NCBI RefSeq assembly: GCF_018271995.1
Contig: NZ_JAGUCO010000002.1
Span: forward strand, 496,001 to 560,000
Direction: 5' to 3'
From: Carboxylicivirga linearis
GTDB lineage: Bacteria; Bacteroidota; Bacteroidia; Bacteroidales; Marinilabiliaceae
Length of the DNA: 64,000 nt
Shown here: in pieces, positions 53,837 through 62,970 of the stretch
Layout: every line of letters starts with the position of its first letter
Position numbering within the stretch: the first letter of the stretch is position 1
Notes under the pieces: model-generated
Databases searched by the model: none
Seen by the model: the letters and a program-made list of their open reading frames with translations, nothing else
Told to the model about the DNA's origin: nothing
Program-made: the position numbers and the translations under genes

Positions 53837-54757
53837 TCAGAGCTCTATTTTCTTCGTTAAGGTTTTCCACTTCCATTTGTATTTAAACCCAAATAGACCA
53901 ATAAAAACAAGCCCCAATAATAATACCGAATATAAATCATCCCAACTAACAACATCATTCATATCTCGCAACAACGAATCAGTTTGAAGAGCACTACTTT
54001 TACTAGTAACCAAAATACTTACAAAGATATTATTTGCTGCATGTGCACCCATTGCTAATTCAATACCATCGTCTAACACAGACGTAAGTGCAAAAATTAA
54101 CCCAATGGCAAAATATTGCGACATCATTAACCAGAACCCGTGCTTCACAACCTCTGGATTAACGGCATGCAACAAGGCAAATGCCATGGAAGGGATAATT
54201 AAAACGGCTATCCTGTTTTTGGTTAAAGCACCTACCCCTTGTGCTAAATACCCTCTAACAAATATCTCTTCAAAAAAAGTTTGAAATGGAAGCATTAAGA
54301 AAGCTACCAGTGTTAATACTATTAATGCTTTAGGATCAAATCGTACCTGATAATTACCAATATTCATATAATAATCAACCAGAATTGAAAATACTGTAAT
54401 GATGCCCCAAATTAAAAAGCCATAAAAAATACGACGATAACGAACTTTACCTCTACCGTTTATAACTTGAGTAAATGATCTTTGATGAAGAGGTTTTACT
54501 AAAGCTTTTAACGTAAAAAAGGAAACTATAAAAGGAATGACTATTAAAGCCAAACCAAAAGATGAATTAATTCCTAAACTAGTAAAATCAATTACATTTC
54601 CCTCACTTAAGGCTTGCATCCCACCATCAGCTGTTGCCAGAACTATACCTAAAGGTATTCCACCAACAACCTGCGCTATAAAAAAAGATACAACAATAAT
54701 TACCAGATAAGCCCACCAATCATTTTTAGTCTTCAGGGCACTCTCTAAATGTTTCAT
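53837..54757 (-). CDS. CPBP family intramembrane glutamic endopeptidase
   Basis: A 306-residue multi-span protein. The CPBP (Abi) signature is visible: FFEEIFVRGYLAQG (EExxxR, about residues 160-173), then SMAFALLHAVNPE (second motif with His) and GAHAANNI (third motif). Members cleave within membranes, for example CAAX-like substrates, and some confer bacteriocin immunity. No bacteriocin genes are nearby, so a general processing role is more likely. It is monocistronic. Confidence 0.9.
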   Translation of the reverse strand: MKHLESALKTKNDWWAYLVIIVVSFFIAQVVGGIPLGIVLATADGGMQALSEGNVIDFTSLGINSSFGLALIVIPFIVSFFTLKALVKPLHQRSFTQVINGRGKVRYRRIFYGFLIWGIITVFSILVDYYMNIGNYQVRFDPKALIVLTLVAFLMLPFQTFFEEIFVRGYLAQGVGALTKNRIAVLIIPSMAFALLHAVNPEVVKHGFWLMMSQYFAIGLIFALTSVLDDGIELAMGAHAANNIFVSILVTSKSSALQTDSLLRDMNDVVSWDDLYSVLLLGLVFIGLFGFKYKWKWKTLTKKIEL

Positions 54758-54880
54758 AAAATTATTTGACTATTTTTTTCTGGTACTAAAGATTACGAAT
54801 GTCGGATAAAGTTAATACAGTCTAATCTTTCGTTATATACTTATTGATCAGTTATCAATATTTTAGGATTAACGTCAAAT

Positions 54881-54908
54881 AAAAACGCCCTAAGAATATT
54901 AGGGCGTT
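54881..54908 (-). terminator. Intrinsic terminator for the acetate transporter gene
   Basis: AACGCCCTAA (54884-54893) pairs with TTAGGGCGTT (54899-54908), a perfect 10-bp stem followed on the minus strand by TTTTTATTT. Confidence 0.8.
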
Positions 54909-54927
54909 CTAAATATCTTGTTTCAGA

Positions 54928-55503
54928 TTAGGGTAAAGGCAAAACCTTTCTACCATACGTTTCCAACAATAAGGTTGCAATGGCAATATATAATGCACTT
55001 GCACCACAAATAACCCCTTCAATACCGGCAATAGTATGAATCAGATGACTACCTGTGAAACTAGCTAATGACAGTAAAGCAAACAAAACGACAACTGTAC
55101 CAAAAAGCCAAATCATTGTTTTTGACATTTTTAAAGTTGCAATCCATAATCCTAAAGTAAATACTCCCCAAACGCCAAGGTAATAACCCATAGCAGTTGA
55201 TGATGGAGCATCTCCTAATCCCATTTTCGGAAGTATCCATACAAACACAAGTGAAATCCAGAAAGCACCATAAGAAGTAAAAGCCATCTGACCAAACATG
55301 TTATTTTTTTTCCATTCCATGATACCTACAATAATTTGAATCAAACCACCCATCATGATTCCCATTCCCATTATCATGGTATCTAACCCAAACAATCCAG
55401 CATTGTGCAAGTTTAAAAGCATTGTAGTCAAGCCAAATCCTGTTAAACCAAGAGGCGCAGGATTATTGGTTACATCCTTTGCAATAAAAACGTTCTGTTC
55501 CAT
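54928..55503 (-). CDS. Acetate uptake transporter, GPR1/FUN34/YaaH (SatP) family
   Basis: A 191-residue six-span protein. It carries the family motif NPAPLGLTGFGLTTMLLNLHNAG (about residues 14-36) and the internal GGLIQIIVGIMEWKKNNMFGQMAFTSYGAFW. The family imports acetate and succinate with protons. The usual C-terminal span is present (LHTIAGIEGVICGASALYIAIATLL). It is monocistronic with its own -7 box TAATTTTG. Confidence 0.93.
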   Translation of the reverse strand: MEQNVFIAKDVTNNPAPLGLTGFGLTTMLLNLHNAGLFGLDTMIMGMGIMMGGLIQIIVGIMEWKKNNMFGQMAFTSYGAFWISLVFVWILPKMGLGDAPSSTAMGYYLGVWGVFTLGLWIATLKMSKTMIWLFGTVVVLFALLSLASFTGSHLIHTIAGIEGVICGASALYIAIATLLLETYGRKVLPLP

Positions 55504-55528
55504 TTTGTCCTATTATTTTTTGAAGGCG

Positions 55529-55536
55529 CAAAATTA
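55529..55536 (-). promoter_or_regulatory. -7 box for the acetate transporter
   Basis: The minus strand reads TAATTTTG, matching TAnnTTTG, about 26 bases upstream of the ATG at 55503. Confidence 0.5.
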
Positions 55537-55607
55537 GATAATTATTATAATTAAAAACTCATTCCAACATAAGTATTCAGTAAATATTTTAATGCTTTAT
55601 ATCCCAA

Positions 55608-55640
55608 CAAAAAAAAGCCTGACAACAATGCTGCCAGGCT
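55608..55640 (-). terminator. Intrinsic terminator for htpG
   Basis: AGCCTG-a-CA pairs with TG-c-CAGGCT (55616-55640) and is followed on the minus strand by a run of T. Confidence 0.75.
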
Positions 55641-55665
55641 AATTATTCTGTTATTTCTTCTATTA

Positions 55666-57720
55666 TCAGATCAAATCAATACTACGCTTAACAAACTTGG
55701 TTAATGCTTCACCTTTAAGCATATTATTTGATAATAAAGCTAAGTCGATTAATTGAGATACTACTTTATTTTTAGAAGCAAATTTAGATAGTTCTTCATC
55801 CTTCTTCGCATTTAAGTCAGTAATCTTTTTAGTCAAATCTTCTAACTCATCTTTATCTGCCTGAGGTATTTCTTCTTCTTTTTTACCTTCTTTGGCTTTT
55901 TCAAGTTCAGCTTTTTTCTTCTCTAAGCTTTCAACTTTACTGCGAGTTGAAGATACTTTCTCACCCACTTCTTTTTCCTCAGCATCCAACACTTGTTTTA
56001 CCAAAGTATGATTTCCGTTAACCACCAAATTGTAGCTATCAGGCATTTCGCCGTAGAAATTCATTCCTCCGCCACCCATGGCACTCATTTCCTTCATGCG
56101 TCGCATAAACTCTTGTTGAGTAATCATTACCGGTGCGTCATTCTCGCTCAATGCTTCAAAAGTCACAATAAAGTTTGCCTTATCAACATTTGGTACTTGT
56201 GAGCTGAAAATAGTTGTTAAATCAGCTTTTTGAGGTTCTGTTAAATCCAACTTAGCCTCGTCTTCTTTTTGGATTAGTTTATCAACTACGTCACCATCAA
56301 CACGAACAAAGCTTGAGTTTTCAAATTTACTTTCAAGGTGGTTAATGAAGTGGCTATCTAACTGACCATCCATTACCAATACATCGTAACCTTTATTTTT
56401 AGCCGCTTCAATAAAGCTATGCTGTCCCTGAATGTCAGTTGTATATAAATAAATCAACTGTTTGTTCTTATCGGTTTGGCTACCTTTAATAATATCTTTG
56501 TATTCATCAAAAGTAAAGCACTTACCTTCAGTATTTTTTAGTAGTGAGAATTTCTTAGCTCTATCGAAAAATTTTTCTTCAGTAAGCATACCGTACTCAA
56601 CAAAAATCTTAAGATCATCCCATTTTGCCTCAAAGTTTTCACGATCTTTCTTATAGATTTCCTCTAAACGATCTGCCACTTTTTTGGTGATATGGCTTGA
56701 AATCTTTTTAACGTTACCATCACTCTGTAGGTAAGAACGAGAAACGTTCAATGGAATATCAGGTGAGTCAAGAACACCATGCAACAAGGTCAAAAATTCA
56801 GGTACAATTCCTTCAACCGAATCGGTTACGTAAACCTGGTTACAATACAACTGAATTTTATTCTTTTGAACCTCCACATTGTTTTTCAACTTAGGGAAAT
56901 ACAAAACACCTGTCAGGTTAAAAGGATAATCAACATTTAAGTGAATGTTGAATAACGGATCCTCAGACATTGGATACAAATCGCGGTAGAATTTGTTGTA
57001 ATCCTCATCCTTTAATTCAGATGGAGTGCGAGTCCATAAAGGCTTAGTTTCGTTAACAACATTATCGTTGCCTGTTTCTACTTCTTTGCCATCTTTCCAC
57101 TCTGTTTCTTTACCAAAGACTACTTCTACCGGTAGGAAACGACAGTATTTTTTCAGAAGATTGTCGATCTCAGCTTTAGTAGCATATTGCTTATTTTCAT
57201 CATCGATGTATAAAACAATATCTGTTCCTCTGTCTTCTTTTTTGGCATCTTCTAAAGTGTATTCAGGACTTCCATCACAACTCCATTTTACTGCTTGTGA
57301 ATCTTCTTTAAATGATTTCGTAATAATTTCAACCTTTTTCGAAACCATAAACGAAGAATAGAAACCTAAACCAAAATGCCCAATAATAGCATTGGCATCT
57401 TTCTTATATTTTTCAAGAAACTCATTGGCACCTGAAAAAGCCACTTGATTAATATATTTATCAATCTCTTCGGCAGTCATTCCCACTCCTCGGTCGGAAA
57501 TGGTAATTGTTTTTTTCTTCTCGTCAAGTATTACTCTTACAGGAGTTTCTCCTATCTCACCTTTAAACTCACCTACAGAAGATAATGTTTTTAGTTTCTG
57601 TGTGGCATCAACAGCGTTAGAAACCAACTCACGCAAGAAAATTTCGTGATCTGAATAAAGGTACTTTTTAATGATGGGAAAAATGTTCTCGGTAGTAACC
57701 CCAATATGTCCTTTTTGCAT
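55666..57720 (-). CDS. htpG: Molecular chaperone HtpG (Hsp90)
   Basis: The bacterial Hsp90 dimeric chaperone. The N-terminal GHKL ATPase domain has YSDHEIFLRELVSNAVDAT (residues about 18-36), ITISDRGVGMT and GHFGLGFYSSFMV. The middle domain contains LYFPKL and the catalytic-loop YCNQVYVTDS...LDSPDIPLNVSRSYLQ. The C-terminal domain includes a charged coiled-coil insert (about 605-650; Glu/Lys rich) that makes it longer (684) than E. coli HtpG (624). A sigma-54-like promoter and TGTCA elements lie upstream. Confidence 0.97.
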   Translation of the reverse strand: MQKGHIGVTTENIFPIIKKYLYSDHEIFLRELVSNAVDATQKLKTLSSVGEFKGEIGETPVRVILDEKKKTITISDRGVGMTAEEIDKYINQVAFSGANEFLEKYKKDANAIIGHFGLGFYSSFMVSKKVEIITKSFKEDSQAVKWSCDGSPEYTLEDAKKEDRGTDIVLYIDDENKQYATKAEIDNLLKKYCRFLPVEVVFGKETEWKDGKEVETGNDNVVNETKPLWTRTPSELKDEDYNKFYRDLYPMSEDPLFNIHLNVDYPFNLTGVLYFPKLKNNVEVQKNKIQLYCNQVYVTDSVEGIVPEFLTLLHGVLDSPDIPLNVSRSYLQSDGNVKKISSHITKKVADRLEEIYKKDRENFEAKWDDLKIFVEYGMLTEEKFFDRAKKFSLLKNTEGKCFTFDEYKDIIKGSQTDKNKQLIYLYTTDIQGQHSFIEAAKNKGYDVLVMDGQLDSHFINHLESKFENSSFVRVDGDVVDKLIQKEDEAKLDLTEPQKADLTTIFSSQVPNVDKANFIVTFEALSENDAPVMITQQEFMRRMKEMSAMGGGGMNFYGEMPDSYNLVVNGNHTLVKQVLDAEEKEVGEKVSSTRSKVESLEKKKAELEKAKEGKKEEEIPQADKDELEDLTKKITDLNAKKDEELSKFASKNKVVSQLIDLALLSNNMLKGEALTKFVKRSIDLI

Positions 57721-57771
57721 CGTTACTAATATTTAAATTTTTTAATAAATCATTTTAACGCATCAAGCTAC

Positions 57772-57865
57772 TCAAAGCATATGCCAAATACCAAAACATG
57801 CCAAAGCGACAGTTTTGACATTTCTACACTAGAACAAATGACAGATTGTTTTGACCTTTTGTCAA
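57772..57865 (-). promoter_or_regulatory. Sigma-54-like promoter with upstream TGTCA elements for htpG
   Basis: The minus strand of 57772-57788 reads TTTGGCATATGCTTTGA, resembling the sigma-54 -24/-12 pattern TTGGCAC-N5-TTGC (GG and G at the right spacing; the final C and the -24 C differ). Upstream on the minus strand are TGTCA boxes (complement of TGACA at 57816-57820 and 57839-57843) and the inverted repeat TTGAC-ctttt-GTCAA (57851-57865). These would suit an enhancer-binding activator. The rest of the gap holds no gene. Confidence 0.45.
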
Positions 57866-57890
57866 TATTAAAAGCCGGAAATATGGAATA

Positions 57891-59111
57891 TTAATGATTG
57901 ATTTTAGGATTACGCAAGTCTATTTCTTCAATAAACTCCCAATGCCCTTTTTGAAATTTAAACCCATTATAAGAAAAATCGGGTCCGTAAAATCGGTAAA
58001 CACCTTTATAGAAAGACTCTGTAGGCACTAGATTATCCATTACAATCATTTTCATTTTATCATCGTATCGCATCATCATAGTAGCACCTGCCGAATATTG
58101 ATATATCATGCGATTTCGGGTTAATCGATCTTCTTTAAAAACAGGAACACCAAAACGTAGTCGGTTATTCTGAATTATCAATACATCCAACAATCTTGTT
58201 TTTACAAATTCATCATGCCCTTTATACCCAATTAAAGTATAGTAGGTCTTATCCTTATACTTAGCTTCGATAATATCAAGATATATGGCACCATACCATT
58301 TTTTCTCATTTAATGATGCCCGCTCAGGCGATCGAATATCATCCGATGCATCTGTAAGGTTATAAACTTTAACAACACCTTGTGTTTTGGTGAGTACAGC
58401 ACCATAAAATTCATGCTTAAATCCTTCTTTTTCGATATTGTAAGTTGATATCTTAACCTTTTTATCATCTGAAAGAATGGTCTTCATTCGATTCAGTCCG
58501 GTAAGTTCCGACTCAAATAAACCCGGATTTTTCCATAACTTATTTAATCGACCTAATAAGATGCTATTAATTGAATCTTTGGCTGCATCTGACTCTTGAA
58601 TAAACAGATTTTCGAACCAGCAATTGGTTAGCAAATCTTCAGTAGTTACATACACTCTTCCAGCATGATTGGATATTGTCAGATTATAAAATTGATTGAT
58701 ATTATCATCCACTATTGTAGCAAACAGTTTGGGGTACGTTTTTGATGGTTTAACCTTCACTTCTTTTTTAAAATGCCATATCTTACCGTTTCCGGTAAAA
58801 TCTTCCTTTACCAACCAGTCAATTTGCAAAGTATTAGCATATGTAATTGCCCAATAAACAATAACACCAATCTTTCCATCTTCACTTTTAGCAATCGATA
58901 ATTTATTACTTAACGACTTTATTTCATCAATACTACTTTGTTTCCACTGCTGAATAATTTCATCGGCAATCTGATTTAATTGAAATTTCTTTTTATTAAA
59001 ATCCTTTTCATTTTGCATGCTATCAAGCAATGTAACCCATTGAGTTTTTTCCTGTGCTACAGCATTAATTGATATTAATAAAGTTAAGAAAAGCCAAAAA
59101 CGCTTGTACAT
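57891..59111 (-). CDS. Exported protein of unknown function (406 aa)
   Basis: I do not recognise the family. The start is probably the Met at 59111 (MYKRFWLFLTLLISINAVAQ signal peptide); an upstream Met at 59135 would only add a polar leader. The mature part is mixed alpha/beta, with SAGATMMMRYDDKMKMIVMDNLVPTE and a C-terminal GVYRFYGPDFSYNGFKFQKGHWEFIEEIDLRNPK. No lipobox. It is probably periplasmic. The promoter of the divergent 59161 gene lies partly in this leader. Confidence 0.65.
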   Translation of the reverse strand: MYKRFWLFLTLLISINAVAQEKTQWVTLLDSMQNEKDFNKKKFQLNQIADEIIQQWKQSSIDEIKSLSNKLSIAKSEDGKIGVIVYWAITYANTLQIDWLVKEDFTGNGKIWHFKKEVKVKPSKTYPKLFATIVDDNINQFYNLTISNHAGRVYVTTEDLLTNCWFENLFIQESDAAKDSINSILLGRLNKLWKNPGLFESELTGLNRMKTILSDDKKVKISTYNIEKEGFKHEFYGAVLTKTQGVVKVYNLTDASDDIRSPERASLNEKKWYGAIYLDIIEAKYKDKTYYTLIGYKGHDEFVKTRLLDVLIIQNNRLRFGVPVFKEDRLTRNRMIYQYSAGATMMMRYDDKMKMIVMDNLVPTESFYKGVYRFYGPDFSYNGFKFQKGHWEFIEEIDLRNPKINH

Positions 59112-59132
59112 ATATAGATTTTTATATATTTG
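59104..59132 (+). promoter_or_regulatory. Promoter for the DUF6132 gene
   Basis: TATATTTG (59125-59132) matches the -7 consensus and TTG at 59104-59106 (within CTTGTA) is a plausible -33, with 18 bp between. It lies 29 bases ahead of the ATG at 59161. Confidence 0.5.
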
Positions 59133-59160
59133 CATGTGTTAAATATGATAATCGAAAGTA

Positions 59161-59352
59161 ATGAAGATTTGGGAGAAAATAAAAAGAAACTTAAAACTCC
59201 GAAACCTAATTGGAGTGCTTATTGGAGCAGCTGGCGGATATGCTTATTATCATTTCATAGGTTGTAATTCGGGCTCTTGCCCCATTACTTCAGATCCGAC
59301 TAACAGTGTTCTTTATGGTAGTATAATAGGTTTGGTTTGGACTATTAAATAA
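59161..59352 (+). CDS. DUF6132-like small membrane protein
   Basis: A 63-residue protein: basic N-terminus, a Gly-rich membrane segment (LIGVLIGAAGGYAYYHFIG, about residues 16-34), and the motif GCNSGSCPITSDPTNSVLYGSIIGLVWTI. Two Cys residues in CNSGSC and a second hydrophobic segment follow. This pattern matches DUF6132 proteins from Bacteroidota, of unknown function. It is monocistronic and ends at a terminator. Confidence 0.8.
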   Translation: MKIWEKIKRNLKLRNLIGVLIGAAGGYAYYHFIGCNSGSCPITSDPTNSVLYGSIIGLVWTIK

Positions 59353-59383
59353 AAAAGCTTAGCATTCAGCTAAGCTTTTTTTA
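59353..59383. terminator. Bidirectional intrinsic terminator
   Basis: AAAGCTTAGC and GCTAAGCTTT enclose ATTCA (59354-59379), with A and T runs on the two sides. It serves the DUF6132 gene and the convergent tdh. Confidence 0.85.
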
Positions 59384-59392
59384 TGTATTTAT

Positions 59393-60424
59393 CTAATCCC
59401 AGTTTAATAAAACTTTACCACAGTTCCCCTCTTCCATCACATCAAATCCTTTTTGGAAATCATCAATTGCAAATCGATGTGTAATAATAGGTGATAAATC
59501 TAAACCTGACATTAGCATCTGCTCCATGTGATACCAGGTTTCGAACATCTCACGGCCATAGATTCCTTTTAATGTCAAACCTTTAAAGATAATGTTATTC
59601 CAATCCACTTCTGTTTTTGGAGGTAAAATACCCAAAAGTGAAATTTTACCGGAATTATACATACTAGCTACTAGTTGATTAAAAGCAACGGGTGACCCGG
59701 AGCACTCCAAACCAATATCGAAACCAATCATACCTAATTCATTCATCACTTGGTTTAAATCTTCTTTGATCGGATTCACCACACGAGTAGCTCCCATTTT
59801 CTTAGCTAGTTCTGCTCTGAATTTGTTTGTTTCAGTTGCCACAACATATCTGGCCCCGGCAAAACGAGCTACTGAAACTGCCATACTTCCTATTAAACCA
59901 GCTCCGGTTATTAACACATCTTCACCAATTAAAGGAAAGGATAACGCTGTGTGAGTAGCATTTCCGAATGGATCCATAATCGCTAGAATTTCATCCGGTA
60001 TTTGCTTGTTAATCTTCATTACATTGCTGGAAGGAACTTTTACGTACTCAGCAAATGATCCATCAATATTAACACCAATACCAATGGTTCTTTCGCAAAT
60101 ATGCTGACGACCTCTACGACAATTACGGCAATGACCACAGGCAATATGTCCTTCGCCGGTTACCCTGTCTCCTTCTTTAAATTCCTTTACTTCACTACCT
60201 ACCTGAGCAACATGCCCAACATATTCGTGCCCAATTGTCATTCCAATCGGGATGGTTTTCTGAGCCCATTCATCCCATTTGTATATGTGTAAGTCAGTGC
60301 CGCAGATGGCTGATTTTTTCACTTTGATCAATACATCATTGGGTCCTATTTCCGGAACTTTAACCTCTTCTAACCAAATGCCTTTTTCGGCTTTTGATTT
60401 TACAAGCGCTTTCATTGTTGCCAT
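59393..60424 (-). CDS. tdh: L-threonine 3-dehydrogenase
   Basis: Zinc-dependent medium-chain dehydrogenase that oxidises L-threonine to 2-amino-3-ketobutyrate. Catalytic zinc Cys in [10 protein letters not shown] (about residue 41) and GHEYVG; structural zinc [15 protein letters not shown] (about 97-111). The Rossmann nucleotide site is [18 protein letters not shown], and KWDEWAQ.T near the N-terminus is diagnostic of TDH rather than other alcohol dehydrogenases. 343 residues, normal. A partner glycine C-acetyltransferase gene is not in the window. Confidence 0.93.
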   Translation of the reverse strand: MATMKALVKSKAEKGIWLEEVKVPEIGPNDVLIKVKKSAICGTDLHIYKWDEWAQKTIPIGMTIGHEYVGHVAQVGSEVKEFKEGDRVTGEGHIACGHCRNCRRGRQHICERTIGIGVNIDGSFAEYVKVPSSNVMKINKQIPDEILAIMDPFGNATHTALSFPLIGEDVLITGAGLIGSMAVSVARFAGARYVVATETNKFRAELAKKMGATRVVNPIKEDLNQVMNELGMIGFDIGLECSGSPVAFNQLVASMYNSGKISLLGILPPKTEVDWNNIIFKGLTLKGIYGREMFETWYHMEQMLMSGLDLSPIITHRFAIDDFQKGFDVMEEGNCGKVLLNWD

Positions 60425-60691
60425 TACTGATGTTTTCTAACTTGTTAAAATTATCTTACAGCATTATTAAAAAACAAAGTTGCAAAAGGGTTTTGAGAAG
60501 TGTTTATGATTATTATCACTTCTTTTATTTATTTTCGATAAAATATGCCTTCTTAACCTACAATAAAAAATCAATAATCTCAATATTCTATTTCCACATC
60601 TAATTGAGATATAACATTGATGTACTTTTTCCCTAATGATAAAAAAGTATTGAACAATGCCTTATTTCTACAATTAAAAATAGCTTATGTT
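60425..60691. other. Non-coding gap between tdh and the esterase
   Basis: AT-rich divergent region of 318 bp in total. No gene or stable hairpin seen here; the part nearest the esterase holds its promoter (60692-60723). Confidence 0.4.
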
Positions 60692-60723
60692 TTTGTTGAT
60701 TAGTAAAACCTGCCTTAAATTCG
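60692..60723 (+). promoter_or_regulatory. Promoter for the CE7 esterase
   Basis: TTTG (60692-60695), a 20-bp spacer and TAAATTCG (60716-60723, one mismatch to TAnnTTTG) precede the ATG at 60743 by 19 bases. The spacing fits the Bacteroidota pattern. Confidence 0.5.
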
Positions 60724-60742
60724 GGAATCAAACAGATAGTAA

Positions 60743-62029
60743 ATGAAAAAATCTCTTTATGTAGCTATTTTTTTAATAGCAATTTTATCTAACAATCCCC
60801 TCAAAGCACAGGTTAAAATACAGCCTAATCATTCAGATGGAATCTATAAAAAAGGCGAAACTGTTGAATGGAATGTTCATTTCGCCAGCGATGCCCGATT
60901 CGATTCATTGCATTATTCGATTCTTCCAGGAGCATTGAATTCAATTTCTGAAGGTTTGCTTAAACCCAACGACACTATTATTTCATACACATTTGATTCT
61001 CCTGGTAGTGTATTACTTAAAATAGGTTGGAAAAATGCAGAAAATGAAATTAAATACGCCAAAGGAGGTGCCATTGCCGATCCCAACAAAATAAAACTAT
61101 CGGATAAGAAACCCAAAGACTTTGATGCGTTTTGGGAATCGAAGGTGAAAGAACTTGAAAAAACACCTAATAATGCCAAACTAAAGAAAGGAACTTCTGA
61201 CGTTGATGGAGTCGATTATTATAAAATAACAATGGACAACATTCGCGGAGCTCATATTCAAGGTCAGTTAGTAAAACCCACCAATGGAAAAAAACTTCCT
61301 GCCATGTTGGTTGTCCAATGGGCTGGTGTTTATCCGCTCGAAAAAGATTGGGTGCAATACTACGCCAAAGATGGATGGTTGGTTTTAAATATTCTTGCCC
61401 ATGACTTACCAATTGACAATGAAAAAGAGTTTTACGACAATCAGTTTAAAAACGAATTAAAGGATTATTGGATGATTGGCAATGAGGATAAAGACGAGAG
61501 TTATTTTCTGAGAATGTATCTTTCTTGCTATCAGGCAGCAGAATATTTAACACAACGAGAAGACTGGAATGGCGAAACCTTGGTGGTTACCGGCACCAGT
61601 CAGGGTGGAATGCAGGCTCTGATGACTGCAGGGTTACATCCTGATATTACCAGCTGCGTTGCATTGGTACCAGCTGGTTTTGATATGATGGGGCCAAGTG
61701 TTAATCGTAAAGGAGGTTGGCCACAATGGTACAACTGCACCTGGGGAGGACGTGATGCAGAGAAAGTCAGAGAAACCAGCAAATATTACGATGTGGCAAA
61801 CTTTGTATCTAATATTAAATGTCCTGTTTATGTAGGCGTTGGATTAATTGATGAAGTATGTCCCTTAGAAGGGGTTATTGCCGGGCTTAATCAATTAAAA
61901 AAGAAAAACAAGGAAGTTATGATACTGGTGGATTCACCTCATCAAAATGTAAATAAATCGCAAGAACCTTTTAATCACATGCGCGATAAGGTTTGGTTTC
62001 CGGCACTAAAAAACGGTAATATTCCATAA
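60743..62029 (+). CDS. Acetylxylan esterase, CE7 (AXE1) family
   Basis: A 428-residue exported alpha/beta hydrolase. After the signal peptide (MKKSLYVAIFLIAILSNNPLKAQ) comes a short N-terminal beta domain (about 25-120) and the AXE1 catalytic domain. The nucleophile elbow is GTSQGG (about residues 288-293), the acid is Asp in GLIDEVCPL and the His is in SPHQNV. CE7 enzymes remove acetyl groups from xylo-oligosaccharides and cephalosporin C. A sugar-degradation role fits a plant- or algal-polysaccharide lifestyle, but no other PUL genes are adjacent. Confidence 0.9.
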   Translation: MKKSLYVAIFLIAILSNNPLKAQVKIQPNHSDGIYKKGETVEWNVHFASDARFDSLHYSILPGALNSISEGLLKPNDTIISYTFDSPGSVLLKIGWKNAENEIKYAKGGAIADPNKIKLSDKKPKDFDAFWESKVKELEKTPNNAKLKKGTSDVDGVDYYKITMDNIRGAHIQGQLVKPTNGKKLPAMLVVQWAGVYPLEKDWVQYYAKDGWLVLNILAHDLPIDNEKEFYDNQFKNELKDYWMIGNEDKDESYFLRMYLSCYQAAEYLTQREDWNGETLVVTGTSQGGMQALMTAGLHPDITSCVALVPAGFDMMGPSVNRKGGWPQWYNCTWGGRDAEKVRETSKYYDVANFVSNIKCPVYVGVGLIDEVCPLEGVIAGLNQLKKKNKEVMILVDSPHQNVNKSQEPFNHMRDKVWFPALKNGNIP

Positions 62030-62089
62030 CAATTTGTACTCGACTTTCATATACGGTTAATAGGTTAACAAACCTAAGTACAAGAGTGG

Positions 62090-62117
62090 GCCCGACAGAG
62101 ATGTCGGGCTTTTATTT
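62090..62117 (+). terminator. Intrinsic terminator
   Basis: GCCCGACA (62090-62097) pairs with TGTCGGGC (62102-62109), followed by TTTTATTT. It ends the esterase transcript. Confidence 0.85.
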
Positions 62118-62230
62118 GGCTATAATTCACATTAAATACCATCATATTTTACCCACATCATTAAATACACTTACCATACATCAATATTATTTCTTATCCA
62201 ATGTCAAGTTCATGAGGCACAGTCTCCATC

Positions 62231-62238
62231 TATCTTTG
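62231..62238 (+). promoter_or_regulatory. -7 box for the SnoaL-like lipoprotein
   Basis: TATCTTTG matches TAnnTTTG; the ATG is 59 bases downstream at 62298, leaving a moderate leader. Confidence 0.5.
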
Positions 62239-62297
62239 CAATGTTCAGTTAAAACAAAAGAATGAACAATAATTATTAATCATTAAATATTTAAATC

Positions 62298-62891
62298 ATG
62301 AAAACAAATTGGATTTTCAGAACATTGAGCTTATTATTATTTGTATCAGTATTTGCAGTAAGTTGTAAAGATGACTTAGACAAAGAAAAAGAAGACGATT
62401 ACAAAGCTCAAATTGAAGCACTACAAGCTGAACTTGCAAAGTATACAGCCGAAAACGCAAACATTGAGGAGTTGCTGGCTAAATTCGATGATCTGGACTT
62501 CGAAGTATTTACTAACCAGGAGTGGACGCGATTACACGAAAGCCATGCTGAAGACATTTTAGTACACTGGCCTGATGGAAGTACAACTACCGGTTTAGAC
62601 AGACATATTGAAGATTTAGCAGCTATGTTTGTATACGCTCCCGATACCCGCATTGAGCAACATCCAATTGCTATTGGTTCGGGTAACATTACAGCAGTTA
62701 TGGGTGTAATGGAAGGCACATTTACAGAACCTATGCCTATTGGTGACGGTCAATTTATTGAACCTAACGGCAACTCCTATAAGATTTCAATGGTGACTAT
62801 TGGTCTTTGGAATGAGGAAGGTGTGATGTATGAAGAATATCTATATTGGGATAATCTTACCTATATGCGCCAGTTAGGTTTAGCTGAATAA
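62298..62891 (+). CDS. SnoaL-like (NTF2-fold) lipoprotein
   Basis: A 197-residue lipoprotein with signal peptide and lipobox (FAVSCKDD; Cys near 23), a short coiled coil (about 30-65) and a SnoaL-like NTF2-fold domain. Typical segments are FTNQEWTRLHESHAEDILVHWPDGSTTTGLDRHIEDLAAMF (about 72-112) and GVMEGTFTEP...VTIGLWNEEGVMYEEYLYWDNLTYMRQLG. Similar proteins are annotated as ester cyclases, but true cyclase residues were not checked. Probably attached to the outer membrane. Monocistronic. Confidence 0.8.
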   Translation: MKTNWIFRTLSLLLFVSVFAVSCKDDLDKEKEDDYKAQIEALQAELAKYTAENANIEELLAKFDDLDFEVFTNQEWTRLHESHAEDILVHWPDGSTTTGLDRHIEDLAAMFVYAPDTRIEQHPIAIGSGNITAVMGVMEGTFTEPMPIGDGQFIEPNGNSYKISMVTIGLWNEEGVMYEEYLYWDNLTYMRQLGLAE

Positions 62892-62970
62892 TTGAATCAT
62901 TAACAGATTTTTCTCCGAGCAGGTAAGCGGCTATTTTAACTAAATAATTACATAGGCCGTTTACCCTCTC

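Noticed and set aside
53837-54757. Bacteriocin immunity system
   Set aside because: CPBP proteins can confer immunity, but there is no peptide precursor, peptidase-ABC exporter or modification gene adjacent.
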